Positions 1 through 8,722 of a stretch of 64,000 nt of DNA are shown piece by piece. Positions within the stretch are counted from its first letter, which is position 1, and every line of letters starts with the position of its first letter. The stretch comes from Neisseria mucosa (GTDB taxonomy: Bacteria > Pseudomonadota > Gammaproteobacteria > Burkholderiales > Neisseriaceae), in contig NZ_CP053939.1 in the NCBI RefSeq assembly GCF_013267835.1, positions 992,001 through 1,056,000 on the forward strand, in the 5' to 3' direction. Below the pieces are notes generated by a model that ran no database searches, was not told the origin of the DNA, and was given only the letters and a program-made list of their open reading frames with translations. The position numbers were made by a program, and so were the translations under genes.

Positions 1-417
1 CAAACGGTTTATGTCTCGCGCAACCGCGGCATCAAAGGCAACTCCGCCAAAATCGCCGGCGTGACCGAAGCGCTGAAAAACGGCGATACCGTCACCATTT
101 TCCCCGAAGGCACCAGTACCGAAGGCCGTGAAATCCTGCCGTTCAAACCCAGCTTTTTTCAGACGGCCTACGATGCAGGCGTACCGATTATTCCGGCACT
201 CTGCCGCTATCCGAATCCGGACGGCAGCAGCCCCAATCCGCACACTGCCTACTACGGCGACATCAGCCTCTGGCAATCTATCTGCATGGTCATCAGCCAG
301 CCTTCCAGCACGGTCGAGCTGCATTTCCTTGATCCGATTGAAGCGGGAGAAGACCGCTACGCTACCGCACTTCAAGTACACGCCCTGTTGAGCGAAAAGC
401 AAAAACAGTTGGGCTGA
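1..417 (+). CDS. 1-acyl-sn-glycerol-3-phosphate acyltransferase (PlsC family), 5' end cut by window
   Basis: The frame is open from base 1 and ends with TGA at 415-417, so this is the C-terminal 138 residues of a longer protein. PlsC-type enzymes transfer an acyl chain to lysophosphatidic acid at the inner membrane. The FPEGTST motif (bases 100-120) matches family motif III, which binds the glycerol phosphate, and the later IIPALCRY segment fits motif IV. The HX4D catalytic box would lie upstream of the window. An AG-DUS at 158-169 is embedded in the reading frame and encodes FQTA. A DUS hairpin follows the stop. A second PlsC-family gene lies at the other end of the window (62918-63703); the two differ in sequence. 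Confidence 0.85.
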   Translation, partial: QTVYVSRNRGIKGNSAKIAGVTEALKNGDTVTIFPEGTSTEGREILPFKPSFFQTAYDAGVPIIPALCRYPNPDGSSPNPHTAYYGDISLWQSICMVISQPSSTVELHFLDPIEAGEDRYATALQVHALLSEKQKQLG

Positions 418-423
418 TCAAAC

Positions 424-455
424 AAAAGGCCGTCTGAATATTCAGACGGCCTTTT
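424..455. terminator. DUS-paired hairpin terminator
   Basis: Two AG-DUS copies face each other around a short loop, flanked by A4 and T4, giving a 32-bp near-perfect palindrome. It lies between two convergent genes and can act in both directions. Confidence 0.8.
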
Positions 456-470
456 CCATTATCTTATGCC

Positions 471-884
471 TTAAGATGAATATTGCACCGAATCGCTACC
501 GCTTTTCTTTTGAATAAATTCGATTTTGTAGCCGTCCGGATCTTCGACAAACGCAATCACAGTCGTACCGTGTTTCATCGGACCGGCTTCGCGTACCACT
601 TTGCCGCCCATTTCTTTGACACGTTCGCACGCGGCGTAAGCATCATCGACTTCAATCGCGATGTGGCCATAAGCATCGCCCAAGTCGTAAGACTCGGTAT
701 CCCAGTTGTGGGTCAGTTCCAAAACAGTATGGTCCGCCTCATCGCCATAACCGACAAAAGCCAAAGTAAAACGGCCTTCAGGATAATCGCGGCGGCGCAG
801 CAATTGCATGTTCAATACGTTTTGATAAAAATCCAAAGAGCGTTCGAGATTGCCGACACGCAGCATAGTATGAAGCAAGCGCAT
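471..884 (-). CDS. gloA: Lactoylglutathione lyase (glyoxalase I)
   Basis: This enzyme isomerises the hemithioacetal of methylglyoxal and glutathione to S-lactoylglutathione in the cytoplasm. It is a single VOC/glyoxalase fold of 137 residues. The four metal ligands fall at His5, Glu56, His74 and Glu122, the same numbers known for the nickel-dependent E. coli GlxI, which argues for a Ni-type enzyme. The start at 884 ([10 protein letters not shown]) is chosen because AAAGGA lies just upstream; an in-frame start 33 bases earlier would add residues that GlxI lacks. The C-terminus carries a short Ser-rich tail. It faces the PlsC gene and shares its hairpin terminator. Confidence 0.95.
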   Translation of the reverse strand: MRLLHTMLRVGNLERSLDFYQNVLNMQLLRRRDYPEGRFTLAFVGYGDEADHTVLELTHNWDTESYDLGDAYGHIAIEVDDAYAACERVKEMGGKVVREAGPMKHGTTVIAFVEDPDGYKIEFIQKKSGSDSVQYSS

Positions 885-1046
885 GATTTTGTTCCTTTCT
901 GAATTATGTTTGGTCATGAATTATAACACATCGGGCACCATCCTCTTCAGCCTCAAAATACCGACACTGAAACTGCATAAAAATGAAGCGTACACCCTGC
1001 CGTCATTTGAATTTCATGTATTAACAAGCACACCGACTGACTAAAT

Positions 1047-1055
1047 TGCTATAAT
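1047..1055 (+). promoter_or_regulatory. Extended -10 promoter for the 366-aa protein gene
   Basis: TGCTATAAT matches an extended -10 element (TGn before a perfect TATAAT), 33 bases before the ATG. No good -35 is seen at 17 bp, as is usual for extended -10 promoters. Confidence 0.5.
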
Positions 1056-1088
1056 CGCCACACTTACAACACAACACTTCAAACCGCC

Positions 1089-2189
1089 ATGAAAACCTTT
1101 GTTCTTCCCGATACCCGCCCTTATCCGCAAAGCCCTATCAAAAACCACCTTCTGCTCAATGCCTATCAGCTGGCGCACAACTCCTCCTCCGCATCACGCA
1201 AGCTTTCGGCCGGCCAACTGCAAACCGAAATCCGCACCATGCTCAGCCAAAACCATTACATCAACCTTTCATTGGCAATGACCATGGCGCCCGATGTCGG
1301 CACTTACACCAGCCTGATTCAAAGCGTGGGCGAAGTCCTGAAGGCAGAAAACGATAACGAAGCCCAATGGTTTGCCCTGCCTGTCGTTTTGGTTGCCGGT
1401 TGCAAAAAAGAACAAACCCTGCCGCTTACGCTGCCTACCGAAGCCCTCTTCGCCTGCCTGCAAAACTACCCCAACCTGCGCGCCCTCACGCAAAACACAC
1501 AATGGCTGCCTTACCTCGTCCAATCTACCGACTTGAGCAGCGTTACCCCGGGCGAATGGTTCCAAGCCAAACAAAACGATGAAGCGGCAGGCGCATTCCT
1601 GCAAAAATTCGAATACAAACCATTGACGCTGCCCGAAGGTCAATCCGTCCATGTTGTTTACGCGCTGGGCTACGGCGATAAAAGCATTCAGACAGCCTTG
1701 GGCCTCAACCTGCAACAGGCAGGCCTGCCGCTGATGCAGGTTTGGCAAGAGCATCTCGCCCTCGACGGCGTTACCCTCTTTACCAACCCGCTCTCGCCCA
1801 ATACGCCGCTTGACGCGCTGACTGAAGGCAGCCATACCCGCCAACGCATGGCCATGGACGTTTTTGCCACCAACGCCATCCGCGCCATCCGTATGCAAAG
1901 CCCGCGCGTCGGCGTTGTTGCCGCAGCCAAGGCGGACGGCAAGCTCCAGTTCAGCTTCAACGCGACCGACAGCGCGTTTGAAATCGTTCCGCAGACCTTC
2001 ACTTGGGAGCTGGCCTCAACCGACAATATCGCCATCGTGCTGCAAAACTTCCTCGACCTGATGGCCGAATGCCGCATCGAGCACCTCTACCTGCTGCACA
2101 ACCCACTGGGCGAAAACGAAAACATCCCTACTTATGCCCAAGCGTTGAAACTGGAAGGCCACAATCCTTTCTTCAGCAATGTAAACTAA
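1089..2189 (+). CDS. Conserved hypothetical protein, 366 aa
   Basis: I do not recognise the family. The protein is soluble in appearance, with no signal peptide or membrane segment. It opens MKTFVLPDTRPYP and is rich in Leu, Ala and Gln. The segment at about residues 187-225 (VVYALGYGDKSIQTALGLNL) and the C-terminal helix pair around LDLMAECRIEHLYLL look structured. One Cys (CKK) is present mid-protein and one near the end. Codon use is like that of its neighbours, and an extended -10 promoter precedes it. The tyrosine phosphatase gene follows on the same strand after 85 bases containing one DUS, so the two may be cotranscribed. Confidence 0.85.
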   Translation: MKTFVLPDTRPYPQSPIKNHLLLNAYQLAHNSSSASRKLSAGQLQTEIRTMLSQNHYINLSLAMTMAPDVGTYTSLIQSVGEVLKAENDNEAQWFALPVVLVAGCKKEQTLPLTLPTEALFACLQNYPNLRALTQNTQWLPYLVQSTDLSSVTPGEWFQAKQNDEAAGAFLQKFEYKPLTLPEGQSVHVVYALGYGDKSIQTALGLNLQQAGLPLMQVWQEHLALDGVTLFTNPLSPNTPLDALTEGSHTRQRMAMDVFATNAIRAIRMQSPRVGVVAAAKADGKLQFSFNATDSAFEIVPQTFTWELASTDNIAIVLQNFLDLMAECRIEHLYLLHNPLGENENIPTYAQALKLEGHNPFFSNVN

Positions 2190-2274
2190 ATTGAAAATGC
2201 AACACGCAAGGCCGTCTGAAAACGGTTCAGCGCGTTGCATTGAATTTCAAACCTTACCGCTCATTTTCACAAAC

Positions 2275-2739
2275 ATGAAAACCCACAAAATCCTTTTCGT
2301 CTGCCTCGGCAACATCTGCCGCTCCCCCATGGCCGAATACGTCCTGCGCCACCGCGCCCGCGAAGCAGGCATGGGCAATGCCGTCATCACAGCCAGCGCA
2401 GGCACATCAGGTTGGCACGACGGCGAAAACATGCACGAAGGTACGCGCCGCGTGCTCAAACAACACGGCATCGACCCGTCAGGCTTTACCAGCAGCAAAA
2501 TCAAACCCAGCGATGCCGAACATTTCGACTACATCATCGTGATGGACGACAACAACCTCAGAGAAACCGAAAAACAGCTCGGCTTCCACCCCGGTAAAAT
2601 CTTCAAACTGACCGACCTTATCCCCGATTCAGGCTACAACCACGTTCCCGATCCGTGGTACACAGGCGACTTTGACGAAACCTACCGTCTGGTCGATGCC
2701 GGCAGTTTGGCCTTGTTGGAAAAATTGAAACAGGCTTAA
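2275..2739 (+). CDS. Low-molecular-weight protein tyrosine phosphatase
   Basis: Cytoplasmic phosphatase of 154 residues that removes phosphate from protein tyrosines or small phosphoesters. The P-loop CX5RS reads CLGNICRS, with the nucleophile Cys10 and Arg16. The general-acid Asp is in the DPWY motif near residue 127. The start at 2275 (MKTHKILFVC) gives the normal family length; the open frame extends 28 codons upstream through a DUS, which I take as untranslated. No tyrosine kinase or capsule genes lie nearby, so its substrate is unknown. It converges on metW and shares a 19-bp hairpin with it. Confidence 0.93.
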   Translation: MKTHKILFVCLGNICRSPMAEYVLRHRAREAGMGNAVITASAGTSGWHDGENMHEGTRRVLKQHGIDPSGFTSSKIKPSDAEHFDYIIVMDDNNLRETEKQLGFHPGKIFKLTDLIPDSGYNHVPDPWYTGDFDETYRLVDAGSLALLEKLKQA

Positions 2740-2755
2740 ACCGGCTGGAACAATA

Positions 2756-2820
2756 AAAGGCCGTCTGAACAGGTATCCGCAAAAGCCATGCTTTCGTGAT
2801 GACCTGTTCAGACGGCCTTT
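2756..2820. terminator. Long-armed DUS hairpin, bidirectional terminator
   Basis: A 19-bp perfect stem (2756-2774 with 2802-2820) is built from two opposed AG-DUS and a shared ACAGGT extension, with a 27-base loop. It separates the convergent phosphatase and metW genes. Confidence 0.8.
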
Positions 2821-2833
2821 ATTAATCACCGCA

Positions 2834-3415
2834 TCAACCCACGCGGTAAAACGCCAGGCTGCCCAATAAGTTCGGCAGATGTTTGACCTGCCGGTTGCCC
2901 GTCATGACCGCACGCTCAAGTACGCGGATTTTGTTTTTGGCACACAGCAAATCAAAGTCTTTGAGGGTACACCAATGGATATTGGGCGTATCGTACCAAT
3001 GATACGGCATCCGCTCGGAAACCGGCATATGGCCGCCGATGGCGATTTGAAAGCGGTTGCGCCAGTAGCCGAAGTTAGGGAAACTGACAATAGCCTGTTT
3101 GGCCACGCGCATCAGGCAGCGCAGGATTTTTTCCGTGTTCTGCATGGCTTGAATGGTTTGGCTCAAGACAATCACATCAAAGCTTTGATCGCCAAACGCC
3201 GCCAAACCCTCTTCCAAGTCGGCCTGAATAACATTTACACCGCGGGTCATGGCGGCAATCACGCTGTCGGTATCGATTTCGATGCCGTAACCGGCGCAGT
3301 TTTTATGCGCCACCAGCGCGGCCAGCAGCTCGCCGTCGCCGCAACCTAAATCGAGTACGCGGCTGCCTTCGGGTATCCAATCGTAAATGAGTTGCAAATC
3401 GTCGCGCAGATTCAT
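2834..3415 (-). CDS. metW: Methionine biosynthesis protein MetW
   Basis: SAM-methyltransferase-fold protein of 193 residues that acts with MetX in homoserine acylation for methionine synthesis. The SAM-binding motif LDLGCGDGE is at about residues 21-29, followed by the acidic YGIEID strand end. The ATG overlaps the metX stop by 4 bp (ATGA), so the pair is translationally coupled with metX first. The metX-metW arrangement is common in beta- and gammaproteobacteria, where MetW is reported to be needed for full MetX activity. The family's own enzymatic reaction is uncertain. Confidence 0.93.
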   Translation of the reverse strand: MNLRDDLQLIYDWIPEGSRVLDLGCGDGELLAALVAHKNCAGYGIEIDTDSVIAAMTRGVNVIQADLEEGLAAFGDQSFDVIVLSQTIQAMQNTEKILRCLMRVAKQAIVSFPNFGYWRNRFQIAIGGHMPVSERMPYHWYDTPNIHWCTLKDFDLLCAKNKIRVLERAVMTGNRQVKHLPNLLGSLAFYRVG

Positions 3416-4551
3416 TGTTGGCAGTCCTTGTAAACGTTGTTCATGTAAGCGGTAACCGCGCGGATATAGGCTTCGTCTTCCATCAAGAAGGCATCATGGC
3501 CGTGATTGGATTTAACTTCGATGTACTGCACGGATTTTTGCGCGGCGATTAATGCCTTGACCAATTCATGCGAACGTTGCGGCGAGAAGCGCCAGTCGGT
3601 GCTGAAGCTGGCAACGAAGAATTTGGCCTGCACATTTTCCACGGCGCGCGTGAGGTTGTGGCCGTAATCGGCGGCCGGGTCGAAGTAGTCGAGCGCCTTG
3701 GTCATCAGCAGATAAGTGTTGGCATCAAAACGGCCGACAAACTTGTCGCCTTGATAGCGCAGATAAGATTCCACTTCAAATTCAACGCCGTAGCCGTACT
3801 GATAGCCGTCTGATTTTAAAATGCGGCCGAATTTTTTACCCAAACCGTCTTCGGCAAGATAGGTAATGTGCCCCATCATACGCGCGATACGCAAACCGCG
3901 TGAAGGAACGGTATGATGGCTGCGGTAATTACCTTCGTGGAAATCGGGATCGGTCAAAATGGCCTGACGGGCAACATCGTTAAACGCGATGTTTTGGGTG
4001 GAAAGTTTAGGTGCGGAAGCGATAACGAGCGCGTGGGCAACGCGTTCGGGCAAAGAAATCGTCCATTGCAATGCCTGCATGCCGCCCAAGCTGCCGCCGA
4101 CAACGGCCGCCCATTTTTGGATGCCGAGATAATCGGCAAGCATGGCTTGGGACTTCACCCAGTCTTTGACGGTTACAACCGGGAAATCCGCACCATATTC
4201 GCGGCCGGTTTCAGGATTCTCGGACAAAGGGCCGGTGCTGCCGTCGCAGCCGCCCAAGTTGTTCAAACCGACCACAAAAAAGCGTTCGGTATCGATGGGT
4301 TTGCCGGGGCCGACCATATTGTCCCACCAACCGGCGTATTTATCCTCCGCACTGTGCTTGCCGGCAACATGATGATTGCCTGATAAGGCGTGACAGATAA
4401 GGACGGCATTGCTTTTGTCGGCATTGAGTGTGCCGTAGGTTTCAATCATCAGGTCGAAACGAGGTAAGGTTTTGCCGTTTTCCAGAGCAAGCGGTGTGTC
4501 AAACGGAATTTTCCGGGGCGTTACAATGCCCACTGAGGCATTTGTTGTCAT
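3412..4551 (-). CDS. metX: Homoserine O-acyltransferase MetX
   Basis: Alpha/beta-hydrolase-fold enzyme of 379 residues that acylates homoserine, the first committed step of methionine synthesis by direct sulfhydrylation. The nucleophile elbow GGSLGGMQ places the catalytic Ser at 154. The Asp and His of the triad lie in STDWRF and NHGHDAF near the C-terminus. GNHH and GGCDGSTGP are family signatures. Whether acetyl- or succinyl-CoA is used cannot be told from the sequence alone. It is the first gene of the metX-metW pair, behind a promoter with TATAAT. No SAM riboswitch is visible in the short leader. Confidence 0.95.
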   Translation of the reverse strand: MTTNASVGIVTPRKIPFDTPLALENGKTLPRFDLMIETYGTLNADKSNAVLICHALSGNHHVAGKHSAEDKYAGWWDNMVGPGKPIDTERFFVVGLNNLGGCDGSTGPLSENPETGREYGADFPVVTVKDWVKSQAMLADYLGIQKWAAVVGGSLGGMQALQWTISLPERVAHALVIASAPKLSTQNIAFNDVARQAILTDPDFHEGNYRSHHTVPSRGLRIARMMGHITYLAEDGLGKKFGRILKSDGYQYGYGVEFEVESYLRYQGDKFVGRFDANTYLLMTKALDYFDPAADYGHNLTRAVENVQAKFFVASFSTDWRFSPQRSHELVKALIAAQKSVQYIEVKSNHGHDAFLMEDEAYIRAVTAYMNNVYKDCQQ

Positions 4552-4583
4552 TTGTAATTTCCAAGTGATGCGGCAAAAGGGGT

Positions 4584-4612
4584 ATTATAACGTTTCGTTT
4601 TTGTTTTGTGCA
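4584..4612 (-). promoter_or_regulatory. Probable metX promoter
   Basis: On the minus strand, TGCACA (4607-4612), 17 bp, then TATAAT (4584-4589), about 33 bases before the metX ATG. Confidence 0.5.
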
Positions 4613-4667
4613 TGAGGCTTCAGACGGCCTGCCCTAATTAGAGGCAATATTTTTGGGAGGATATGGA

Positions 4668-4868
4668 ATGATAGGCAGGCTTTTGCGATTCTTTTTCTTT
4701 TGCGCCATCGCGGCATTGATTGTGAACCGTCTGTTCAGCCGCCAACAAAAGCGCACCATTCGGGAAATCGCCAAAATCAGCGCGTGGGTATTGCTGGGGG
4801 CGGCCGCGGCTACACTGTTTTGGTATCTAATGATGCTGTTTTTCAAGCATATTCCTAATTCTTATTGA
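4668..4868 (+). CDS. Small membrane protein, 66 aa, unknown function
   Basis: The start at 4668 is fixed by GGGAGG seven bases upstream; a TTG 15 bases earlier overlaps that ribosome site. The protein has two hydrophobic helices, at about residues 6-20 (RFFFFCAIAALIVN) and 38-58 (SAWVLLGAAAATLFWYLMMLFF). The basic stretch RQQKRTIREIAK between them should lie in the cytoplasm, with both termini outside or inside as a hairpin. I do not recognise a family. It stands alone, followed by an 18-bp DUS hairpin. The strong ribosome site supports a real gene despite its size. Confidence 0.75.
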   Translation: MIGRLLRFFFFCAIAALIVNRLFSRQQKRTIREIAKISAWVLLGAAAATLFWYLMMLFFKHIPNSY

Positions 4869-4878
4869 AATAAAATAT

Positions 4879-4925
4879 AAAAGGCCGTCTGAAAACCTTA
4901 ATCCAGCGTTTTCAGACGGCCTTTT
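4879..4925. terminator. DUS-paired hairpin terminator
   Basis: An 18-bp perfect stem (4879-4896 with 4908-4925) of opposed AG-DUS extended by AC/GT, ending in T4. It serves the small membrane protein gene and the convergent nadE. Confidence 0.8.
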
Positions 4926-4936
4926 GATATTCAAAC

Positions 4937-5725
4937 TTAAAACAATTCTTCCGGAATCTTGCAAACCGGAATCGGATTGACTTTGTGCTGCATGGCTTTG
5001 TGCAACCGGGTATAGATTGCTAAAACTTCGCGCTGTCTGCCTTCAAAATCTTCAGGCTTGTGGCTGCCGTACACGCTCATCGCCCATTCGAGTTCGGGAT
5101 AAGATGCACCCATTTGCTCTTCATCGGTACGCTCGGTATCCCAAAGTCCGTCTGTCGGTACGGCTTTTTGAATGTCTTCCGATACGTCCAGCTCGGCAGC
5201 CAACGCGTACACTTGAGTCTTGGTCAAATCGGCAATCGGGCTGATGTCCACGCCGCCGTCGCCGTATTTGGTGAAGAAACCGACGCCGAAATCTTCAATT
5301 TTATTGCCCGTCCCGGCCACCAGCAAACCATGCAGCTGACCGTAATAATAAAGCGTCGTCATGCGCAGGCGGCTGCGTGCATTGGCCAGTGCCAGCTGTT
5401 TGTTGGGAAATTCGGTTTCGCTGACGTCAACGGTATCGGCAAACGTATCGAACGCCGGAGTCAAATCAACGCTTTGCGCTTTTACGTTAGGATAACGCTG
5501 TTTCAGACGGCCCATGTGTTCTTGCGCGCGGTTAACTTGGTCGGATTTCTGACGAATCGGCATTTCCAACAACAAAACCGACAAACCGGTTTGCGCGGCA
5601 AGGGTGGAAACCACGGCAGAATCGATGCCGCCGGATACGCCGACGACAAAACCTTTGGCACGCGCCTGCTCGGCGTAATCTTTGAGCCATTGAACGATAT
5701 GGCGGATGATGGCTTGGGTTTGCAT
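4937..5725 (-). CDS. nadE: NH3-dependent NAD+ synthetase
   Basis: Converts nicotinic acid adenine dinucleotide to NAD+ with ATP and ammonia in the cytoplasm. The ATP-pyrophosphatase P-loop SGGIDSAV is at residues 31-38. The protein has 262 residues and no nitrilase-type glutaminase domain, so it should use free ammonia. GTGNKIED and TKYGDGGVD are substrate-binding signatures. The start at 5725 (MQTQAIIRHI) is chosen by family length; the frame stays open 68 codons upstream but that part is non-homologous and overlaps the divergent gene. A variant DUS lies in the frame near 5505. Confidence 0.93.
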   Translation of the reverse strand: MQTQAIIRHIVQWLKDYAEQARAKGFVVGVSGGIDSAVVSTLAAQTGLSVLLLEMPIRQKSDQVNRAQEHMGRLKQRYPNVKAQSVDLTPAFDTFADTVDVSETEFPNKQLALANARSRLRMTTLYYYGQLHGLLVAGTGNKIEDFGVGFFTKYGDGGVDISPIADLTKTQVYALAAELDVSEDIQKAVPTDGLWDTERTDEEQMGASYPELEWAMSVYGSHKPEDFEGRQREVLAIYTRLHKAMQHKVNPIPVCKIPEELF

Positions 5726-5794
5726 AGGGATAAATGTTCGCTTCAAATAAACCGAATGATAGCCTGATTTGCACTTACCTGAAAGACGACAGGG

Positions 5795-5800
5795 TATAAT
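5795..5800 (+). promoter_or_regulatory. -10 element for the 92-aa membrane protein gene
   Basis: A perfect TATAAT lies 28 bases before the ATG at 5828. No convincing -35 is seen at the usual distance. Confidence 0.4.
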
Positions 5801-5827
5801 GTTTCTTTTATTTCTTGCACACACACC

Positions 5828-6106
5828 ATGTCCAAACCCATTCTTTTGCGCTGGCTCGCCGTCTGCCTGATTCCGCTCGCCACCCTTTTGTGGTTTGCCC
5901 TCAACCCGCCCGAAGACAAAACGCAACACCTCATCAACGGCATTATCCTTGCCTGCGAAGCCACGTTCCTATTTAAATTCGTCCTCTTTGACGTCATCAA
6001 ACACCACCTCAAACAAGAGCCTGAATTGAAACGGCAAAGCATATGGATGTTTATTCCGATTGTTTTGCTGATTGTTTATTTGTTCCACTATTTCGGCGCA
6101 TTCTGA
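5828..6106 (+). CDS. Small multi-pass membrane protein, 92 aa
   Basis: Unknown family. Three hydrophobic segments are visible: about residues 8-24 (RWLAVCLIPLATLLWFA), 36-54 (INGIILACEATFLFKFVLF) and 73-90 (MFIPIVLLIVYLFHYF). The loop between the second and third is charged (KHHLKQEPELKRQ). Start ATG at 5828 follows a TATAAT. It is divergent from nadE and 31 bases upstream of earP, with a DUS in the gap, so it may be cotranscribed with earP. Nothing in the sequence links it functionally to EF-P modification. Confidence 0.75.
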   Translation: MSKPILLRWLAVCLIPLATLLWFALNPPEDKTQHLINGIILACEATFLFKFVLFDVIKHHLKQEPELKRQSIWMFIPIVLLIVYLFHYFGAF

Positions 6107-6137
6107 TGTTTTCAGACGGCCTTGGGCATATTTTTCC

Positions 6138-7295
6138 ATGAACACTCCCCTACCTTATACCTGCTGGATTTTCTGCAACGTCATCGACAACTTCGGTGAC
6201 ATCGGCGTTTCATGGCGGCTGGCGCGTATTTTGCAACGCGAACTCGGCTGGCAAGTGCATTTATGGACAGACGATTTCCCGTCCCTTCAAGCACTTTGCC
6301 CTGATTTGGCCTCGATTCCCAATATCCATCAAAGTATCGGCATTCACGCGTGGCAAGCCGACCATGCCGAAGATACTGATACCGCCCCTACTCCCGACAT
6401 CGTCATCGAAACCTTCGCCTGCGAACTGCCCGACAACGTTCAATCCATCATCCGCCGACACCGACCGCTTTGGCTCAACTGGGAATACCTCAGCGCGGAA
6501 GACAGCAACGAGAGGCTGCACTTAATGCCCTCACTCCAAGCAGGCGGCATACAGAAATATTTTTGGTTTATGGGTTTCAGCGAAAAAAGCGGCGGCCTGC
6601 TGCGCGAACGCGATTACGCCGAATCTGCCCGCTTTGATACGGAAACCTTACGCCGACAACTCAAACTTCCCGCAAAAAACGCGCCCGAATGGCTGCTTTT
6701 CGGCTATCAAAGCGATATTTGGGCAAAATGGCTGACCATGTGGCAACAGTCTGACCAACCCATTACCTTGCTGCTTGCAGGTACGCAAATCATCGCCAGC
6801 CTGAAAAACAGCGGCCTAGTGCCGCAAAACGCCCTGCTTGAAGACGGCGATGTGTATCAGAGCGGACACGTTACCCTAATCAAAATCCCTTTCGTTGCCC
6901 AACAAGATTTCGACAAACTGCTCAACCTTGCCGACGGCGCCGTCATACGCGGCGAAGACAGCTTTATTCGCGCCCAGCTCGCTGGAAAACCTTTCTTTTG
7001 GCACATCTACCCGCAAGAAGAAAATATCCATCTCGACAAGCTGCACGCGTTTTGGGACAAAGCGCATCAGGTTTATCCGGATGTTGTCGCCACGGCACAC
7101 CGCCTCCTTTCCGACGAACTCAACAACGGCGAAGCACTCAGCGACAACCAACGCCTGCAGGCATGGCAAACCTTGACGGCACATCAAAACGAATGGCGCC
7201 AAAGCGCGGCAAAATGGCGGGACGGACTTTTTGCCCAAAAAAGTGCCGTCGAAAAACTTGCCGCCTTTATTTCAAAGCACAAAAAAATACGCTAA
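6138..7295 (+). CDS. earP: EF-P arginine rhamnosyltransferase EarP
   Basis: Transfers rhamnose from dTDP-rhamnose to an arginine of elongation factor P, activating it to rescue ribosomes stalled on polyproline. It has 385 residues (formerly DUF2331), beginning with WIFCNVIDNFGDIGVSWRLA, the family's N-terminal signature. The C-terminal RGEDSFIRAQLAGKPFFW is the nucleotide-sugar-binding region of its GT-B fold. The start at 6138 is chosen because upstream codons translate a DUS. The target gene efp follows 42 bases downstream, the arrangement known in Neisseria and Pseudomonas relatives. No dTDP-rhamnose synthesis genes lie in this window. Confidence 0.95.
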   Translation: MNTPLPYTCWIFCNVIDNFGDIGVSWRLARILQRELGWQVHLWTDDFPSLQALCPDLASIPNIHQSIGIHAWQADHAEDTDTAPTPDIVIETFACELPDNVQSIIRRHRPLWLNWEYLSAEDSNERLHLMPSLQAGGIQKYFWFMGFSEKSGGLLRERDYAESARFDTETLRRQLKLPAKNAPEWLLFGYQSDIWAKWLTMWQQSDQPITLLLAGTQIIASLKNSGLVPQNALLEDGDVYQSGHVTLIKIPFVAQQDFDKLLNLADGAVIRGEDSFIRAQLAGKPFFWHIYPQEENIHLDKLHAFWDKAHQVYPDVVATAHRLLSDELNNGEALSDNQRLQAWQTLTAHQNEWRQSAAKWRDGLFAQKSAVEKLAAFISKHKKIR

Positions 7296-7337
7296 AATAG
7301 CGCGTTTTATTACAACCGATTTGATTGGAAAACCACA

Positions 7338-7898
7338 ATGAAAACAGCACAAGAACTGCGCGCCGGCAACGTATTCATGGTCGGCAACGATCCTATGGTC
7401 GTTCAAAAAACCGAATACATCAAAGGCGGCCGCTCTTCCGCCAAAGTCAGCATGAAACTGAAAAACCTGCTGACCGGTGCCGCTACTGAAACCATTTACA
7501 AAGCCGACGACAAATTCGACGTCGTGATCCTGTCCCGCAAAAACTGTACTTACAGCTACTTTGCCGACCCAATGTACGTCTTCATGGACGAAGAATTCAA
7601 CCAATACGAAATCGAAGCCGACAACATCGGCGATGCGTTGAAATTCATCGTTGACGGCATGGAAGACGTATGCGAAGTCACTTTCTACGAAGGCAACCCA
7701 ATCTCCGTAGAATTGCCTACCATCATCGTTCGCGAAGTCGAATACACCGAGCCTGCCGTTAAAGGCGATACCTCCGGCAAAGTGATGAAAACCGCGCGTC
7801 TGGTCGGCGGCACTGAAATCCAAGTGATGTCTTACATCGAAAACGGCGACAAAGTCGAAATCGATACCCGTACCGGCGAATTCCGCAAACGTGCTTAA
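7338..7898 (+). CDS. efp: Elongation factor P (rhamnosylated Arg32 type)
   Basis: Translation factor of 186 residues that binds between the ribosomal P and E sites and promotes peptide bonds at proline stretches. In the domain I loop, GGRSSAK puts an arginine exactly at residue 32, the site EarP modifies. Lysine-type EF-P, modified by EpmA/B, has Lys there instead. The three beta-barrel domains and C-terminal [10 protein letters not shown] are intact. The gene may be read both from the earP transcript and from a weak promoter near 7293 (TAAAAT). A DUS hairpin follows. Confidence 0.97.
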   Translation: MKTAQELRAGNVFMVGNDPMVVQKTEYIKGGRSSAKVSMKLKNLLTGAATETIYKADDKFDVVILSRKNCTYSYFADPMYVFMDEEFNQYEIEADNIGDALKFIVDGMEDVCEVTFYEGNPISVELPTIIVREVEYTEPAVKGDTSGKVMKTARLVGGTEIQVMSYIENGDKVEIDTRTGEFRKRA

Positions 7899-7912
7899 TC
7901 AGCCCGTAACAC

Positions 7913-7946
7913 AAAAAGGCCGTCTGGATATTCAGACGGCCTTTTT
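7913..7946. terminator. DUS hairpin terminator with one mutated arm
   Basis: A 14-bp stem (7913-7926 with 7933-7946) flanked by A5 and T5. The left arm reads GCCGTCTGG, so it is no longer a full DUS, while the right arm is intact. Confidence 0.75.
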
Positions 7947-7957
7947 ATCAATCTGCC

Positions 7958-8557
7958 TTATTGTTTCTTCAATCCCTTGGCAGCGACAGTCGCAATCGTA
8001 CCGTCAATGCCTTTGCTCTTAATCAGCTCGCCAAATTGGTTGCGGTATACCGTTACCAAGCTGGTACCGTCCACGCGGATGTTGTAAATCTTATACACGC
8101 CGCCGCTTTGGTAAAGTTGGTAAGCCACTTCATACTTCGTACCTTTTTTGGTTTGAATTTCTGAGAAAACGTCAAACTTATTGCCGTTTGCCGTCATCTT
8201 TGGCAACAGGCGCACATTTGCATCCGCCGCACCAATTAACGCGGAATGCGAGTACATCGCAATGACCATGTCTTTGAATGCACGGATAAAATCGGTTTTC
8301 TGCTTGGCAGAAAATTCACGCCATGGCGCACCGACCGCCAAAGCCGAAATACGCTCATAATCCAAATAACGGTTGGCATACTGCTCAACCTGTTTCACAC
8401 GTTGCGCCTCTGTCAAAGACGTATTGCGTGCGATTTTCAACACGGCATCAATGTTCTGCTGCATCTGCTTTTGCGCCGGATGCGTTTCCGCCGCCACATA
8501 AGGCGCGGCAATCACCATCGGAGCAGCCACAATCAAAGTTTGGAGAAAACGGTTCAT
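7958..8557 (-). CDS. MlaC / Ttg2D-type periplasmic phospholipid-binding protein
   Basis: Exported protein of 199 residues. The N-terminal MNRFLQTLIVAAPMVIAAPYVAA is a signal peptide ending near AAE. The rest is a tol-tol-Ttg2 (MlaC) domain: NRYLDYERISALAVG, FIRAFKDMVIAMYS and YKIYNIRVDGTSLVTVYRNQF are the typical segments. Such proteins carry phospholipids across the periplasm between MlaA and the MlaFEDB pump. Here it stands alone, with no mla permease or ATPase beside it. It may be a second copy or a split-off subunit. The start at 8557 is chosen from the signal peptide; the frame extends 15 codons further. Confidence 0.85.
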   Translation of the reverse strand: MNRFLQTLIVAAPMVIAAPYVAAETHPAQKQMQQNIDAVLKIARNTSLTEAQRVKQVEQYANRYLDYERISALAVGAPWREFSAKQKTDFIRAFKDMVIAMYSHSALIGAADANVRLLPKMTANGNKFDVFSEIQTKKGTKYEVAYQLYQSGGVYKIYNIRVDGTSLVTVYRNQFGELIKSKGIDGTIATVAAKGLKKQ

Positions 8558-8722
8558 AACGATATCCATACAAAATAAAACTGCATTGTAAAAACAATCC
8601 ATTCCAAAAAACTTAATTCTTTGTAAAAGCAGGCATGATCAATGAAAAATCCTGCAATTAAATTTCAGACGGCCTAATAAAAATAAGATAACATGTGAAC
8701 GCTATTTTAAAAGGAAAAAGCC

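Noticed and set aside
424..455. DUS inverted repeats as a CRISPR-like or mobile repeat family
   Set aside because: They are dispersed uptake sequences placed as terminators, with no regular spacing, spacers or target-site duplications.
4552..4667. SAM riboswitch before metX
   Set aside because: The leader is about 33 bases from the likely start and shows no conserved riboswitch core.
4634..4846. 70-codon frame opposite the small membrane protein
   Set aside because: No ribosome site, while the plus-strand frame has a strong GGGAGG and two clean membrane helices.
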